64,000 nucleotides of DNA, from contig CM060964.1 in NCBI GenBank assembly GCA_030765045.1, forward strand, positions 273,312,388-273,376,387, given 5' to 3'. A model generated the notes under the pieces. It was not told the origin of the DNA and searched no databases. It saw nothing but the letters and a program-made list of their open reading frames with translations. The translations under genes were made by a program, and so were the position numbers. This DNA is from Tenodera sinensis (Eukaryota; Arthropoda; Insecta; Mantodea; Mantidae). The stretch's first letter is position 1. Each line of letters opens with the position of its first letter. Positions 1 through 9,449 of this stretch are shown here, one piece after another.

Positions 1-714
1 TACCGTGAGACAGGAAAACGGGTTTTGAATCAGGACGACTCAGAAAAATGTACTGCTGAATCTGTATAAAGAAGTGGGCTTCAAAGTGTGGTGCATATAT
101 GTTAAGTCATTCCTGGATTACGTGTTTTAAACCAAAAATGTAAGCTATTTTATGACAAATTCTCTTTGCGATGCAATGTTCACAATTTTTAATCAACACT
201 GCATATCTATGTTTCTTACTGAGCTATAAAATAAGTTTGCTAAAAATAGTCTTCACGCAGCTGGTTTAAAAAAATATTTTGTTCAATGGTGAGTTTCTGC
301 TTTTGCCATATGTAATATAATATAAACTTTGATGAGCATGTTAGTCTTAACATACTTGTCTTATATTAATAACCGCATTGCAAACTCTGGTTGGCACATA
401 TTGGGGAAACTATTTCCGGAGCTTCGCTATGATAGCTTACAAACTGCATCATAAGGAACATTTTAAGTGCTAAAATGTCTAAAATACACAACCGAGAAGC
501 CCACATTGGAATATTACTCATAAAAGGTGGCTTGAAATTGTGCTTAGGCATTTGTTGTCAAATTATGTAGATTTTTACTTAGAATACCTAATATAGAAAC
601 TGATTAACATATGTGCAGAAACTCTGTATAGACACTTAGAAAAATTGAGGAAAATGTGAGAAATACCTATCAGAAAATGCCTCAAATTGCGCAACTATGA
701 CCTCCGTTTAGATT
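1..714. other. No feature recognised (AT-rich non-coding)
   Basis: I see no coding region, RNA gene or recognisable repeat here. Open frames are short and have no family resemblance. The stretch ends at the TA that flanks the next element. Confidence 0.5.
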
Positions 715-716
715 TA

Positions 717-1381
717 CCGTATTTTATCACATAAAGCCCCCCCCCCCCCCCCCTCGCATATTTCCCTCCTCTATGATTTTTCATCACTAAAAATTATTTA
801 CCTATTAAACATCGGATAATTCCCTCTCCTGGTTCCTTCGTATTGGAGCAGTCTTCAAATGACTTGATAATGGACAACAATCGACGCAGCGGTGCCTGTC
901 ACGCACAACAGTGGATGCAGTGCTTGCCATTGTCACAATGTATCATAACATTGAAATGTGAAGTTGCAGACATGTTTCTAAGTCAGTTTGTTACAAGTCG
1001 TCATTGTTAAGAAGAGTTTAAAAAAGAACTGGTATTTCTGGTGTCATTAATGGTTCTGACGACATGTGGTGGAATAGTGAAAATGAAGATGTGTTATCTG
1101 AGCCAGATATAAATGAAAAAATGATGATAGTAACGAAAGTGAGACCGCAGAACAGTCAGAGAAAAGAAACAATGAAACAATACATTGTAAACCCAATGAA
1201 ACCATGGTATGTATCCAGTTCATTCACAAATTAATGTATACTTATATAACTTTTACATAATACTACATGGCTTCCCTTCCTTTCTGAATTCCTAGAAGCA
1301 CCACTCGTATAATTCCCTCCCCAGTGTCTTCAAGCAAATTTTTTGAGAAGAAAAGGGGGGGAATTACGCCATAAAATACGG
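717..1381 (+). mobile_element. Non-autonomous pogo/Tigger-like DNA transposon, 665 bp
   Basis: Terminal inverted repeats begin CCGTATTTTAT and both ends run into a homopolymer (C-run at 737-753; G-run near the right end). A TA dinucleotide flanks each side (715-716 and 1382-1383), as expected for Tc1/mariner/pogo insertion. Between 1030 and 1140 the plus strand still reads a broken peptide with TGISGVINGSDD followed by an acidic, Asp/Glu-rich tail. That resembles the C-terminal tail of pogo/Tigger transposases. At 665 bp it is an internally deleted copy with no catalytic core. Family assignment rests on the repeats, the TA duplication and the tail. Confidence 0.7.
737..753. repeat. Poly-C tract inside the left inverted repeat
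   Basis: Seventeen consecutive C residues directly follow the terminal repeat of the pogo-like element. A shorter G-run sits at the mirrored position at the right end, so the tract is part of the transposon end and not an independent microsatellite. Confidence 0.8.
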
Positions 1382-1625
1382 TATTCAAACCGTCACGTAA
1401 CTCTCTCATTTTCACTCCGATAACAAAAATATTTACATGAAAGCGTTCCTAGAGAATCGGATATAATAAAAAAACTAAAAACTCAACATTGTAATATTTT
1501 ATCACCTAGACCCAATTTTCAACTTGAAAGACATGAACTCCGTTGAAACATTAGATTGCAAATGAAAATTATCTGCTTAGATGAGGAATTTATATTTGAA
1601 GCAAATTACAGGATTATAGAACTTA

Positions 1626-2070
1626 TTATCTCATTTTAAAGAGACAGAAATTGTTCTGACAGGTTTTAATTGTGCACCTTGCAATCCTACACCATCTTCG
1701 CTGCTGTATACCGGTAACGCTCACGTGCATATCTCCCTTTCTTTCGCATAGCAATATGGTCCGGCAACAGCACTCCATAGCTGAGTAGGGATCGGAGCTA
1801 CTCATGTGCCTTCTTATTTCGTGCTCCCTATAGTCTTCTGGGGAAGGCGCGTCTTGGTTACTGCTGTTGTTAACGTTTCGCCCTACTATGTAGGGCTTCT
1901 TCAGGGCTACTCCTCTCCTTGACAGCACTGCAGGAACTGTGCTGACTAGGTGGCTACCCATTTATTTATACTTCAGTCGTGGAAGTTTGGGCCGGTGCTC
2001 TCGCTCTCATTGGGTGTTGGTCCGCCAATCCTCGCATTCTTATTAATGTTTGTCAAATAGTGTGATGTCT
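1626..2070 (-). mobile_element. Penelope-like element, 3' non-coding terminal region
   Basis: This follows the stop of the GIY-YIG reading frame on the minus strand. It is non-coding and contains a hammerhead-like fold at 1871-1906, which is where Penelope-like elements carry ribozymes in their terminal repeats. The downstream limit of the element is not visible; 1626 is an approximate edge. Confidence 0.5.
1871..1906 (-). ncRNA. Hammerhead-ribozyme-like motif, probably degenerate
   Basis: Read on the minus strand: CTGAAGA (1898-1904), then a stem GCCC...GGGC with a short loop, then CGAAAC. This is the hammerhead core order CUGAUGA - stem II - GAAA, with one substitution (U to A) in the first box. 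Hammerheads in Penelope-like terminal repeats are established knowledge. Here the stem III that should follow GAAA is weak, so the motif is probably inactive. The assignment is inference from core spacing and position. Confidence 0.4.
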
Positions 2071-2760
2071 TCAATTATCCCTGTTTATGCTGTTTTTTAG
2101 TTTGAATATTTTTATGCTTTCTCTGGCTTTTCTGTGTGTAAAATGATCAGATTTAGCTAGTTGCTGTATTTGGTCGAAATCTATGTGGTGCCACATGGAT
2201 ATGCCATGTTCAGCTAGTGCTGACTTTTCGGGTTGATTTAATTTTAAACTTCTGATATGTTCCTGCCATCTGATTTTTATTGATCTGCCTATCTGTCCAA
2301 CATATGCTACTCTGCAGTCGTAGTCAATCTTGTAAACACCAGCGCTGTTCAAGGGGTCTTGTTGATCTTTAACTGAGTGTAAAAATGACTTTAGTTTCTT
2401 AGTGGATTTGTACCTCGTTTTGATGTGTTTCCATAGTATTTTCACTATTTTGTGGGTTGTTCCTTTTACGTAGGGCAACCGTGCTATGGTTTTGTCCTTG
2501 TCCTTTTCTTTTGTTGCACTGTTTGGTTCTATGAGCCACTTGTTGCTTAAGTATAGATTTTTTATTTGTCTTTTCGAATATTCATTTGCTTCCAGGGTAT
2601 GTTGTATGTTTAATTTGTCTTGTAAGTTTTCTGGATCACAAATGTGGTTGGCTCTGAGTATAAGTTTGTGGAGGAGTCAAAGTTTGACTCTTTGGCAGTG
2701 GTTTAGTGCAAAAAAACAATGAAGGTGAATATGAGCAGATGACTGAGGCTTCATTTTTGT
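2071..2760 (-). pseudogene. Penelope-like element polyprotein, C-terminal part with GIY-YIG endonuclease
   Basis: Penelope-like retroelements encode a reverse transcriptase fused to a GIY-YIG endonuclease. The minus strand keeps the C-terminal third: an RT-to-endonuclease linker with ANHICDPENL and NEYSKRQIK, then LPYVKGTT, a helical segment, and the nuclease with SAGVYKIDY and AYVGQIGRS (YVG for YIG), KIRWQEH and ALAEHGI. The frame is open to its natural stop at 2071 except for an in-frame TGA at 2677-2679, where families usually have Trp. The RT catalytic domain is absent, so this is a 5'-truncated, dead copy. The conserved linker and nuclease block make the family call secure. Confidence 0.85.
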
Positions 2761-3531
2761 GATTTTCACACTCACCAAGTGTGAGAAGCCAGGAAGTGGT
2801 CTTATGATGCAGGCTAAGGCAGTAGAACTGTGGTGGTTCTAGACCTGCAACCGCCCCCCCCCCCCCCCCCCCATTAGGATCAGCTTGAAGAAAACTTATT
2901 AGTTTAATGCATTTGTTTGAACATAGTTTGTGTTTGTGGATTTCACTGTGCCAATATTACCTTGGCTTGAATTAGATTATCTACTATTGTATGTCCTTGT
3001 TTCTGGTTTGAATAATTGTCCTCCTATGGCTGTTTCCCTCTTTGCACCTGACAGTCCCACTGCCATTCATTTCAACCAAAGCTCTTGATTCCACTTCTCC
3101 CTTTCCATCATGCATTACATGCACCAGACTGGTCATTGGTGAATGGCAATTCATCATATTTATAATTAAATATACACACCTGAAGCTATTAACAGTGAAG
3201 TAAATTGGCAATTGACAATAAATTGACAATTTATTGAAGTGAAGTGTGAGTCTCTGATTACTCTGTTATTTGTGGATATTTATAATTGTTACAGAATGAA
3301 ACACATAGGTTACTGTGGTCATTTTCAGTAAGTGCTGGTAGGCAAGTTAAACATTTGTTCAGTTTAGTGTAGTTTTTGTGTGGCTGGCAAATAGAATAAT
3401 GGAGGCTAATAATATCAGTGTTAAGTTCTTAAAATCATTGAAATGTAGTCGTTTAACAATTGGTGTGGTTTTTTGCAATTATTAATGTCATTGTGTCTTT
3501 GTGCTAATGAGATCTTTGTGATCTCAGGGCT
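2761..3531. other. No gene recognised; contains a poly-C tract at 2855-2872
   Basis: No family resemblance was found in any frame. The only clear structure is an 18-base C-run at 2855-2872. The stretch ends at the start of the solo LTR. Confidence 0.5.
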
Positions 3532-4205
3532 TGGTAACGGATAGAATGAAAAATCACACGATGTTTCTTCACCACAATGTATTATTTTATTAACACTTCA
3601 TCGATACTTTACATTAAATAATTCCTCTCAGCACCATTCTAAATGATCTTAAAACGCTTCCACCTTCTCATTTAGTGGAACCAATGCTTGATGAAAGTCT
3701 GGTGAAAATTCTATGTTGTTGTTAGCTAATGCTGGATTTTTGACAATGAAGTCATTAACCCTCTTGCTCTCCAATATTTTTCACTGATGATATTGAAGAG
3801 AGCAATAGCAAAATTCCATGTTCACACTACCTAAATATGTCCTTTCACTTACAGACATGCGAGTGGGAGTTTATGGCATCACCTGACGCGACACCGCCTT
3901 TTTCGTATACATCCGCGTATGCGTCCATCAAATAGTTCTTTCTTGTTAGGGAAGCGATCCCTAATCATCCTCCCCTACTTTTATTATGGAACACATATAA
4001 TTCTAATATTTATACATATATATTAAAATAAAAAATGGAAAGATTTATGACGTCTTTGGGCAAACTTAGTTGTTCGTAACAATGAACATTTTTAACACGT
4101 TTTTGTCATTTGATCAGTTCATACCAACACCAAAAAACAAATTACACTTTTAACAAACATTCACATGAACGATTTTCTTTTGGGGTCTTCTAATATTCTG
4201 TCTCA
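3532..4205 (-). repeat. Solo LTR, gypsy family related to the provirus at 31.5-39.9 kb
   Basis: This aligns by eye with the LTRs at 31474-32181 and 39392-39948. Shared blocks include the TGGTAAC/TGGTACC edge, the run of T-rich sequence after TTATTAACAC, the GTTAGGGAAGCGATC block, TATTTATACATAT, the CGTAACAATGAA block and the terminal TTTTGGGGTCT...TATTCTGTCTCA. It begins TG and ends CA. No internal retroelement sequence lies beside it. It is clearly more diverged than the two provirus LTRs are from each other. It contains a 94-bp LINE tail (3716-3809). No matching flanking target duplication was found. Confidence 0.7.
3716..3809 (-). mobile_element. 5'-truncated LINE tail (94 bp) inserted in the solo LTR
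   Basis: Read on the minus strand, this encodes the last codons of the Jockey/I-like LINE found at 34302-37701 (EKYWRAR...LMTSLS) and ends in an AAC-repeat tail. It is flanked by an 11-bp target duplication, aaaattctatg at 3705-3715 and aaaattccatg at 3810-3820 (one mismatch). The insertion is a short target-primed product retaining only the 3' end. Confidence 0.8.
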
Positions 4206-4559
4206 CAATGAAGGAAAAGTGCAATATAAAAGCATGTGGACAGCCTACTCCCATATTAAACATTTCTCATTGTATGCTACCAGTAGACAAAAACAATATA
4301 TTATAGCAGACACAAAATGTAACAGCACATGACAGGAGGAGCTGATCCACACAATATCCAGTCAGAGGCTTACCATTTCTTCCAGTGTTTTGTACGATTT
4401 AGCGTGCTGTAAAGCTGGTGATATAAATGTAATTTGAGACCACAAAATTTATTTGTGCGAGTAGAAAAAAGTAATCTGATCGTGAACTGATCAGTTATCA
4501 GCCACCATTGAATTTTGTTTCTGCTATAGAACTTTTAATTCTGATATGACAAGTTTGAT
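4206..4559. other. No feature recognised
   Basis: This is non-coding AT-rich DNA between the solo LTR and the first readable hAT codons. It may contain the 5' end of the hAT element, but no terminal repeat was identified. Confidence 0.4.
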
Positions 4560-4594
4560 TGACTTTGTGGCTGTGAACTTCAAAATGTGCCTTT

Positions 4595-4888
4595 TTGTGT
4601 TCCATGTCTTCTCTTTGGGTTACGGGTGATGCCTCAAATACAGCTCGGACTGATAAAGGCGTATCAGGTTTAAAAAAGTTTTATGAAAAAATCAACAAAC
4701 ACACAAAATATGAAGAGCACATAAAAAATGTCCTTAACCTTGCTCTTCTAGGATCACTTGATGTTTGTGTTGGATTAGGTAGGGCTTACCAAGACTTAGT
4801 TTTGCAACACAATGATGAAGTTTGCAAAACTAGAAAAGCGTGGTCCAAAATAATAAACTGCATAAGCTTTTGTGCCTCAAATGAATAG
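4595..4888 (+). pseudogene. hAT transposase, N-terminal segment (first exon-like block before the insertion)
   Basis: The product resembles the N-terminus of ZMYM1-like/DUF4371 hAT transposases. A TTF-type zinc-finger edge shows as GLKKFYEKINKHTKYEEHI (the usual region around 'H..S..H'), followed by a helix NLALLGSLDVCVGLGRAYQD, LQHNDEV and IINCISFCAS. It stops at 4886-4888, six bases before the nested transposon. These proteins cut and paste their element in the nucleus. Continuation is found at 7174. The copy is dead. Confidence 0.75.
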
Positions 4889-5044
4889 CACTAACAAGGA
4901 AAGTACTTGGGCTCGAACAAACATATCTGTATGAAAGTTTGGTTACAGGACCATTACGTACCTCTCAATGTGCGGACGAGTGTTGTTTTTCTGCAAAACT
5001 CTGCAATCATGCTCTAGATAACACTGTAGATGTCATTGTAGAAG

Positions 5045-6685
5045 CTATATGCAATGCAGATATCTTAACAATAAATGTAAATGTAGACTTTCAATAAAAT
5101 GCTCGCAGCAATATGAATGACTCCAAAACGCACAGTGAAGAAAAGCAAGTTGATCGCATGTTGTAGTTGCACATTCTATAATATCACTGTTGAATGCCAC
5201 GTCAATTACACTTTTGAAGTTGTCCACTGGTTCATCAATATTGTAGCCAGCGTTCTGCCATGCATAACAAAGCATTGGTCTATATACTTCCACAGATAAC
5301 TGATTGTAAATGATAGAATGCAAATTCATGATGCAAAATCTGTCATGCAATTTTGGCTGCATGTTACTGGAAGGTAGTTTAATAAAGTCTATTATTCTCT
5401 TGGCATATATTTTATATTGCCTGACGAAATGCACATCCAGAGGTTGCGCATATTTTGTAGTTTTAGGTGGAATGATTTTTAAATCTACATCTTTTCCACC
5501 AGATGCTTCCAGTAGTACTTGTTCATTTTTTTGTAGTGTTTTAACGCCCGCTTTTACTACATATGGCACTGCAGGCAGTGACACTGATGATGTATGGAAT
5601 GAAGATGGAGAACCGGTGAAATGAGATGACGGGGAAAACCCCCCCAGTGCCGCATCATCCACCACAAATTTGACATGCAGTTGCCTGGGATTGAACTCGC
5701 GCCGCTTTGGTGAGAAGCGAATGGTCTAACCACTTGGCTATGGCGCGGCCAGTTCATCCTTATGTCCAGACCAGGAGTCACCAAGTACTAATGACTTTCT
5801 CAACAAATTTGGATTAAAAACTGACAGAAAAAAGTCTTCAGATGTTGTTTCGTCATCTTCCCATCCACACTTGCATTTTTGAAGACATTTGGAGGGCACC
5901 AATTTTCTATTTCCCTTGATACACGGGTCCAAAGTTTCCACTAGGTTCTTGGAAGCAAATGTAGAGTTTGTCTGCCAATCGTCCTTCCATTGATATAGCA
6001 ACAACAATCATGTAACTATGTGTTGCACTGTTAACTGATTGCAACAACGAGACAGTGTTTCTCTCCCCTTTCATGGATAGTGTTCTTTCAGAAGGAAGCT
6101 CATAGTTGAACTGACTCTGATTACAGTTCCATACAGAATTAATTTTGATTTTTTCTGTCGTGATATGCTCATTGATGTCAGCAACAAATGTTTGAGCTCT
6201 TTGAATCAGCTCTTGTTCATCATCCTTATCTTTTCGTACTTGGAGCATAGTGATATGGCATGATGTTATCCTAAACTCATTTTTCAAATTAGTAATAAAT
6301 CCTAGTGAAGCTGTAAGGTTTGTACACCCGACATTTCTGGTTATGTCCAATGCCCAATGTTGTAAATGCCAATAATGAATGGCAGAACCGCATTCTCGCA
6401 CTTCATTGAATATTGCCATTACACGCTCCTTGATAATCTTGAACTGCAGTGTACGATTTTCTTTGAAAACTGTATTTCCTTCTCTTTTCTTTGACACGTG
6501 GTCCAGTATGTTTTTATATTGCTTTTAGCCTTCAATTTAGGGTATCTTTTCAGAAGCTTGTTTTGTGCATTGAAACCTCTTATGTGATAATCATCGTATT
6601 TGTTCTCTAGTGTGTTGCCCTCAAACGCCGTGATGATACTTGCAACTTTAACCTTCTTATCACTGCTTCCATCACCTCTTCTCAA
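5045..6685 (-). pseudogene. DDE_1-like transposase of the nested element, multiply broken
   Basis: Minus-strand frames, in order: 6419-6685 (N-terminus, Lys-rich, with NAQNKLLKRYPKLK), 5907-6497 (catalytic region) and 5045-5540 (C-terminus). Visible motifs are VWNCNQSQFNYEL, where relatives have Asp at the second N of NCNQ; SERTLSMKGERN; the second catalytic block LVLGDSWSGHKDE near 5760; and IPPKTTKYAQPLDV near 5450, the usual C-terminal signature of DDE_1 transposases. At least two frameshifts and one SINE insertion break it, and the first catalytic Asp appears replaced by Asn. It would mobilise the TAA-duplicating element when intact. Confidence 0.65.
5560..5752 (-). repeat. tRNA-derived SINE inside the DDE transposase
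   Basis: On the minus strand an A-box-like TAGCCAAGTGGTTAGACC is followed about 40 bases later by a B-box-like GAGTTCAATCCC, then an unrelated tail with a C-rich stretch. It lies between the second catalytic block and the C-terminal block of the transposase, where the reading frame is interrupted. The 5' edge near 5752 is sharp; the 3' edge is approximate. Confidence 0.6.
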
Positions 6686-7173
6686 ACTTCCCGTATTACT
6701 GCCGCTTGCAATGAGTTGTTTGTCATTATCATCACTAGCATCATAATTATGTGTTAGTGTTGCAACAGTATTGTTTCTAACTTATGCTCATATTTCTGCA
6801 CTATAATAGATACCAGAAAACAGAATGATTCATCTTCTACACCAATACCATCTTCACGAAGAGGAGTTTCTTGTAATTTCATCTCAAACCAATTGCAATA
6901 CCTTAGCAGGATTAATTAACAATCACCAAGCCATCTGGTACTTCACTACACAAATGACTTCACAAAATGCAACTTCAGATGCATACTACTGGTCTCGACT
7001 GGCGTACCAGCAGGTCAATGTCCTATAAGGCATGGCACACTCAGAGGCCTCTAACGGATGTCAGCAGAGTTTTGCATATGAACGAGTATCACTAATGCAA
7101 TAAAGGACTGTTAAATTATCTCTCACACGATTTTGGTGTATGTGTGTTTGTTCGAGCACAAGTACTTTCCTTG

Positions 7174-8050
7174 TAAGAGGATATGATGAATCAGAGAATT
7201 CATAAAACCCCAATATATTTTTGTTATTAATAAAATACACTTATGAACTCAATCAGTGCTTAAATCTCACTTAGAATAGCACTTCTTCCTTTAAAACAAT
7301 AGCCAAGAGTAGACAAGATGAACTGTTATAGTATATGTTGGAAGTCTGCAGAGAGTATATTTTAGATGAAGTTGCTGAGGGTGGCTGTCATGGCAAATGA
7401 GATAACAAAGATATCAGTTTTCAACTTGTCCTTGTGCTAAGGTACTGTGATAGAGGTGTCCTCTTGAGAGATTCTGGGGTTTCTTTGAATCTTCTGGCCA
7501 AAATGCAACAAACCTGGCAGAGTTCACTTTATCACAGCTCGCAGTAATTTTTAAGGATTGAAAAGGTAGGCAGGTCAAAACTGGTAGGTAAGACATACGA
7601 TGGTGCTGCAGTGATGAGTGGAGCGATGCAGATGAAAGTTAAGGATGTGTACCCCAGTGATCATTTCTTACATTGCTTTGCTCATCAGTTAAACCTTACA
7701 ATAGAAAAAGCTTGTTGGCAAAATACTGAAGCCAGAATACTCTTTGCAAACTGACAATGCCATCCCAACATTCTTTTCTCGATTAACACAAAGATGTTCA
7801 TTTTGGTTTCTTGTATAGCAAAACAAATACCATCTGGTGGTGTAGTCCAGAATAGTTAATGTTGTTTATGAGAAGTAAGACCTTTGATTGAGTGCTTTGA
7901 AACTCTTGTAAACTTGGAAATGCCTTGCAACATTACAGTAATGGAAGCCAATGCTCTTATAAAGAATTTGCGGAATGAGGAATTTTCTTTCACGGAATTA
8001 TGTCATGTTGATATCATTTACAATTAACTACAGCATAGACTAGCAGATGC
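7174..8050 (+). pseudogene. hAT transposase, middle segment
   Basis: The frame resumes after the nested element with LRGYDESENS and continues with frameshifts through a block resembling QLVLVLRYCDRGV. It then reaches the strongest motif at about 7593-7720: KTYDGAAVMSGAMQ followed by HCFAHQLNLTIEKAC. The 'YDGA..MSG...H..AH.LNL' signature is diagnostic of DUF4371/ZMYM1-type hAT catalytic domains. Around 7930-8010 lies LEMPCNITVMEANALIKNLR, a further hAT-like helix. Many stops and frameshifts show long-standing decay. Confidence 0.75.
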
Positions 8051-8479
8051 AGCTATTGTTGGATGCCATATTTATAATTTTAAGTGTGTCATTTCTAGTA
8101 TCATGAATTCAGCTGAAGAAAATTGAGAACATAATGGGTCTGAAAATTTAAATAAGCCAGTAAAGACTTGCAGCTACCAAGGAAGTGTATGATGTTATTC
8201 TTACTCAGGTAAAACATGCTTCTAAGTTATGAATCATCTCCAGGTATCTATTCTTCTGTGGTCAAGCAGTTTTGACAACTTCTGCAAAACATTTCCTGAA
8301 CAAGAACTGATTGAATGCACTAAACTATTTCCTGTTTTTTGACAAAGAAACATTACACGCTGAAGTATTTGTTGTGTATATTTGTAAGAAGAAATCAGAA
8401 AATTTGCATGTCCTACTCAACTGCTGCAGTGTACGATTTCTCGTGAATCACATTTTTCATTTTCGGAAGTTTTAAAGCT

Positions 8480-8660
8480 CCTTCTCTGACCCTACCTATG
8501 ACTACAGGCTAGTCAGAATGCTGTTTTTCTTCTTGGAAGAGAATCAAGACCTATCTGTGAAGAACCATGAGTGAGGAGAGACTGGGAAAGTAGCTGGTGA
8601 CAAACATCCTGAACTTCAACAAAAGTCATTAAAAATGTTGCTACCTGCAAATTGCGCCAC
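8480..8660 (+). pseudogene. hAT transposase, C-terminal dimerisation segment
   Basis: Plus-strand reading gives PMTTG-like, SECCFSSWKRIKTYL and TMSEERLGK, matching the hAT C-terminal dimerisation signature (usually 'S-E-R-S-F-S-x-L-K-x-I-K-x-x-L-R-x-T-M-x-x-x-R-L'). In-frame stops lie within it. This closes the hAT element whose N-terminus is at 4595. Confidence 0.75.
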
Positions 8661-8814
8661 ATTGAGCCAATAAATGATATCTTGAGGTATGCAACCAGTT
8701 CATAATTTTTTTAGCAGTCCTTCCACTTGTGAAAGGCATGAACTGCCACTGCAGTAGAAGTGGTGGGGGTGAGAACAGCAAATATTTTACCACAGGCAGT
8801 GGATGGGGGAGCAG

Positions 8815-9125
8815 ATGGAAGAAGGGATATGGCATTGGACAGCTGAACATTACTTAGAAAAACTTCTCAACTGAATCCTCCGAAGTTGCTGAATTTAAAT
8901 TAAAAATTAAAGAAGTTGTTTTGTGTGACAGACTACTATCGGATCAGATCTTCAAACTGTGATGAGACTGGGCTGAATTTAGAATGCTACCTAGCAAGAC
9001 TTTAACAGCGAAATCAGGAATAAGCCTTACCTGGATTCAAAAAGAGTAAGAAAAAAGTAACATTTTAGCTGCCATAGAGGTTAGCCAAAAGACTAAGAAA
9101 AGGAGAATGTAGTTTCATGGCCAGT
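8815..9125 (+). pseudogene. Jerky/Tigger-like (CENP-B-type DDE_1) transposase fragment
   Basis: Segments in order on the plus strand: EVAEFKLKIKEVV; NCDETGLN, the first catalytic Asp block, shifted by one frame; FRMLPSKTLTAKSG; and GFKKSKKKVTF. This order and the D-E-T-G-L-N signature identify a jerky-like pogo transposase. Frameshifts separate each block and no terminal repeats were found. It abuts the hAT C-terminus, but the relation is unclear. Confidence 0.7.
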
Positions 9126-9287
9126 CAATATAAAATATTCAATATAAATATAGTGCACAGACAGCCAATGCATCAAATGTAGTGAAAGCTTCTCTGAGGA
9201 GACTGGCCATGCAGCTGAAGATGTCCACCACAGTAGTGGACGGAACATCTATCTCCAGCAGACCACAGCATAACAGTTATAAACTGT

Positions 9288-9331
9288 TGTTGTCAAATGC
9301 TGGGCGTTGGCAATGAAGCCATTAGCTTAAT
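9288..9331 (-). mobile_element. Tiny LINE 3' tail fragment
   Basis: The minus strand reads the LINE terminal peptide KLMASLPTPSI followed by a stop and an AAC-repeat tail, as in the other LINE 3' ends in the window. Only about 44 bp are recognisable. Confidence 0.55.
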
Positions 9332-9413
9332 TAAAATGTTCAATATAGGTTTTAATGAATTATGCTGTAACAATTACTAAAATTTTAAGCAATTGGTTGG
9401 TTTGTTTTTCTTT

Positions 9414-9415
<2 letters not shown>

Positions 9416-9444
<29 letters not shown>
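9416..9444. repeat. Poly-T tract
   Basis: Twenty-nine consecutive T residues. It may be the poly(A) tail of a minus-strand retroposon whose body I cannot recognise. Confidence 0.8.
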
Positions 9445-9449
9445 CCTCC

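Larger units (their letters stand above)
4895..7173 (-). mobile_element. DDE transposon, 2279 bp, with TAA target duplication, nested in hAT
   Basis: The ends are inverted repeats starting CAAGGAAAGTACTTG then GCTCGAACAAACA with a few mismatches. A TAA triplet flanks both sides (4892-4894 and 7174-7176). Deleting the element and one TAA restores the hAT reading frame exactly, so the boundaries are well supported. The minus strand carries a transposase with D-containing blocks (separate entry) broken by a SINE at about 5560-5752. A 3-bp TWA duplication is typical of PIF/Harbinger or Zator and not of pogo, although the transposase looks pogo/DDE_1-like; superfamily is left open. Confidence 0.75.
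4560..8660 (+). mobile_element. hAT-superfamily transposon (ZMYM1/DUF4371-like), split by a nested element
   Basis: Readable hAT transposase segments lie on the plus strand at 4595-4888, 7174-7790, about 7860-8050 and 8480-8660. They are in the right order and interrupted by the 2.28-kb transposon at 4895-7173. Removing that insert and one TAA restores a continuous A-L-R-G-Y-D-E-S motif, a hallmark of this hAT branch. The terminal inverted repeats and the 8-bp target duplication typical of hAT were not found, so the outer limits are approximate. Confidence 0.75.
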
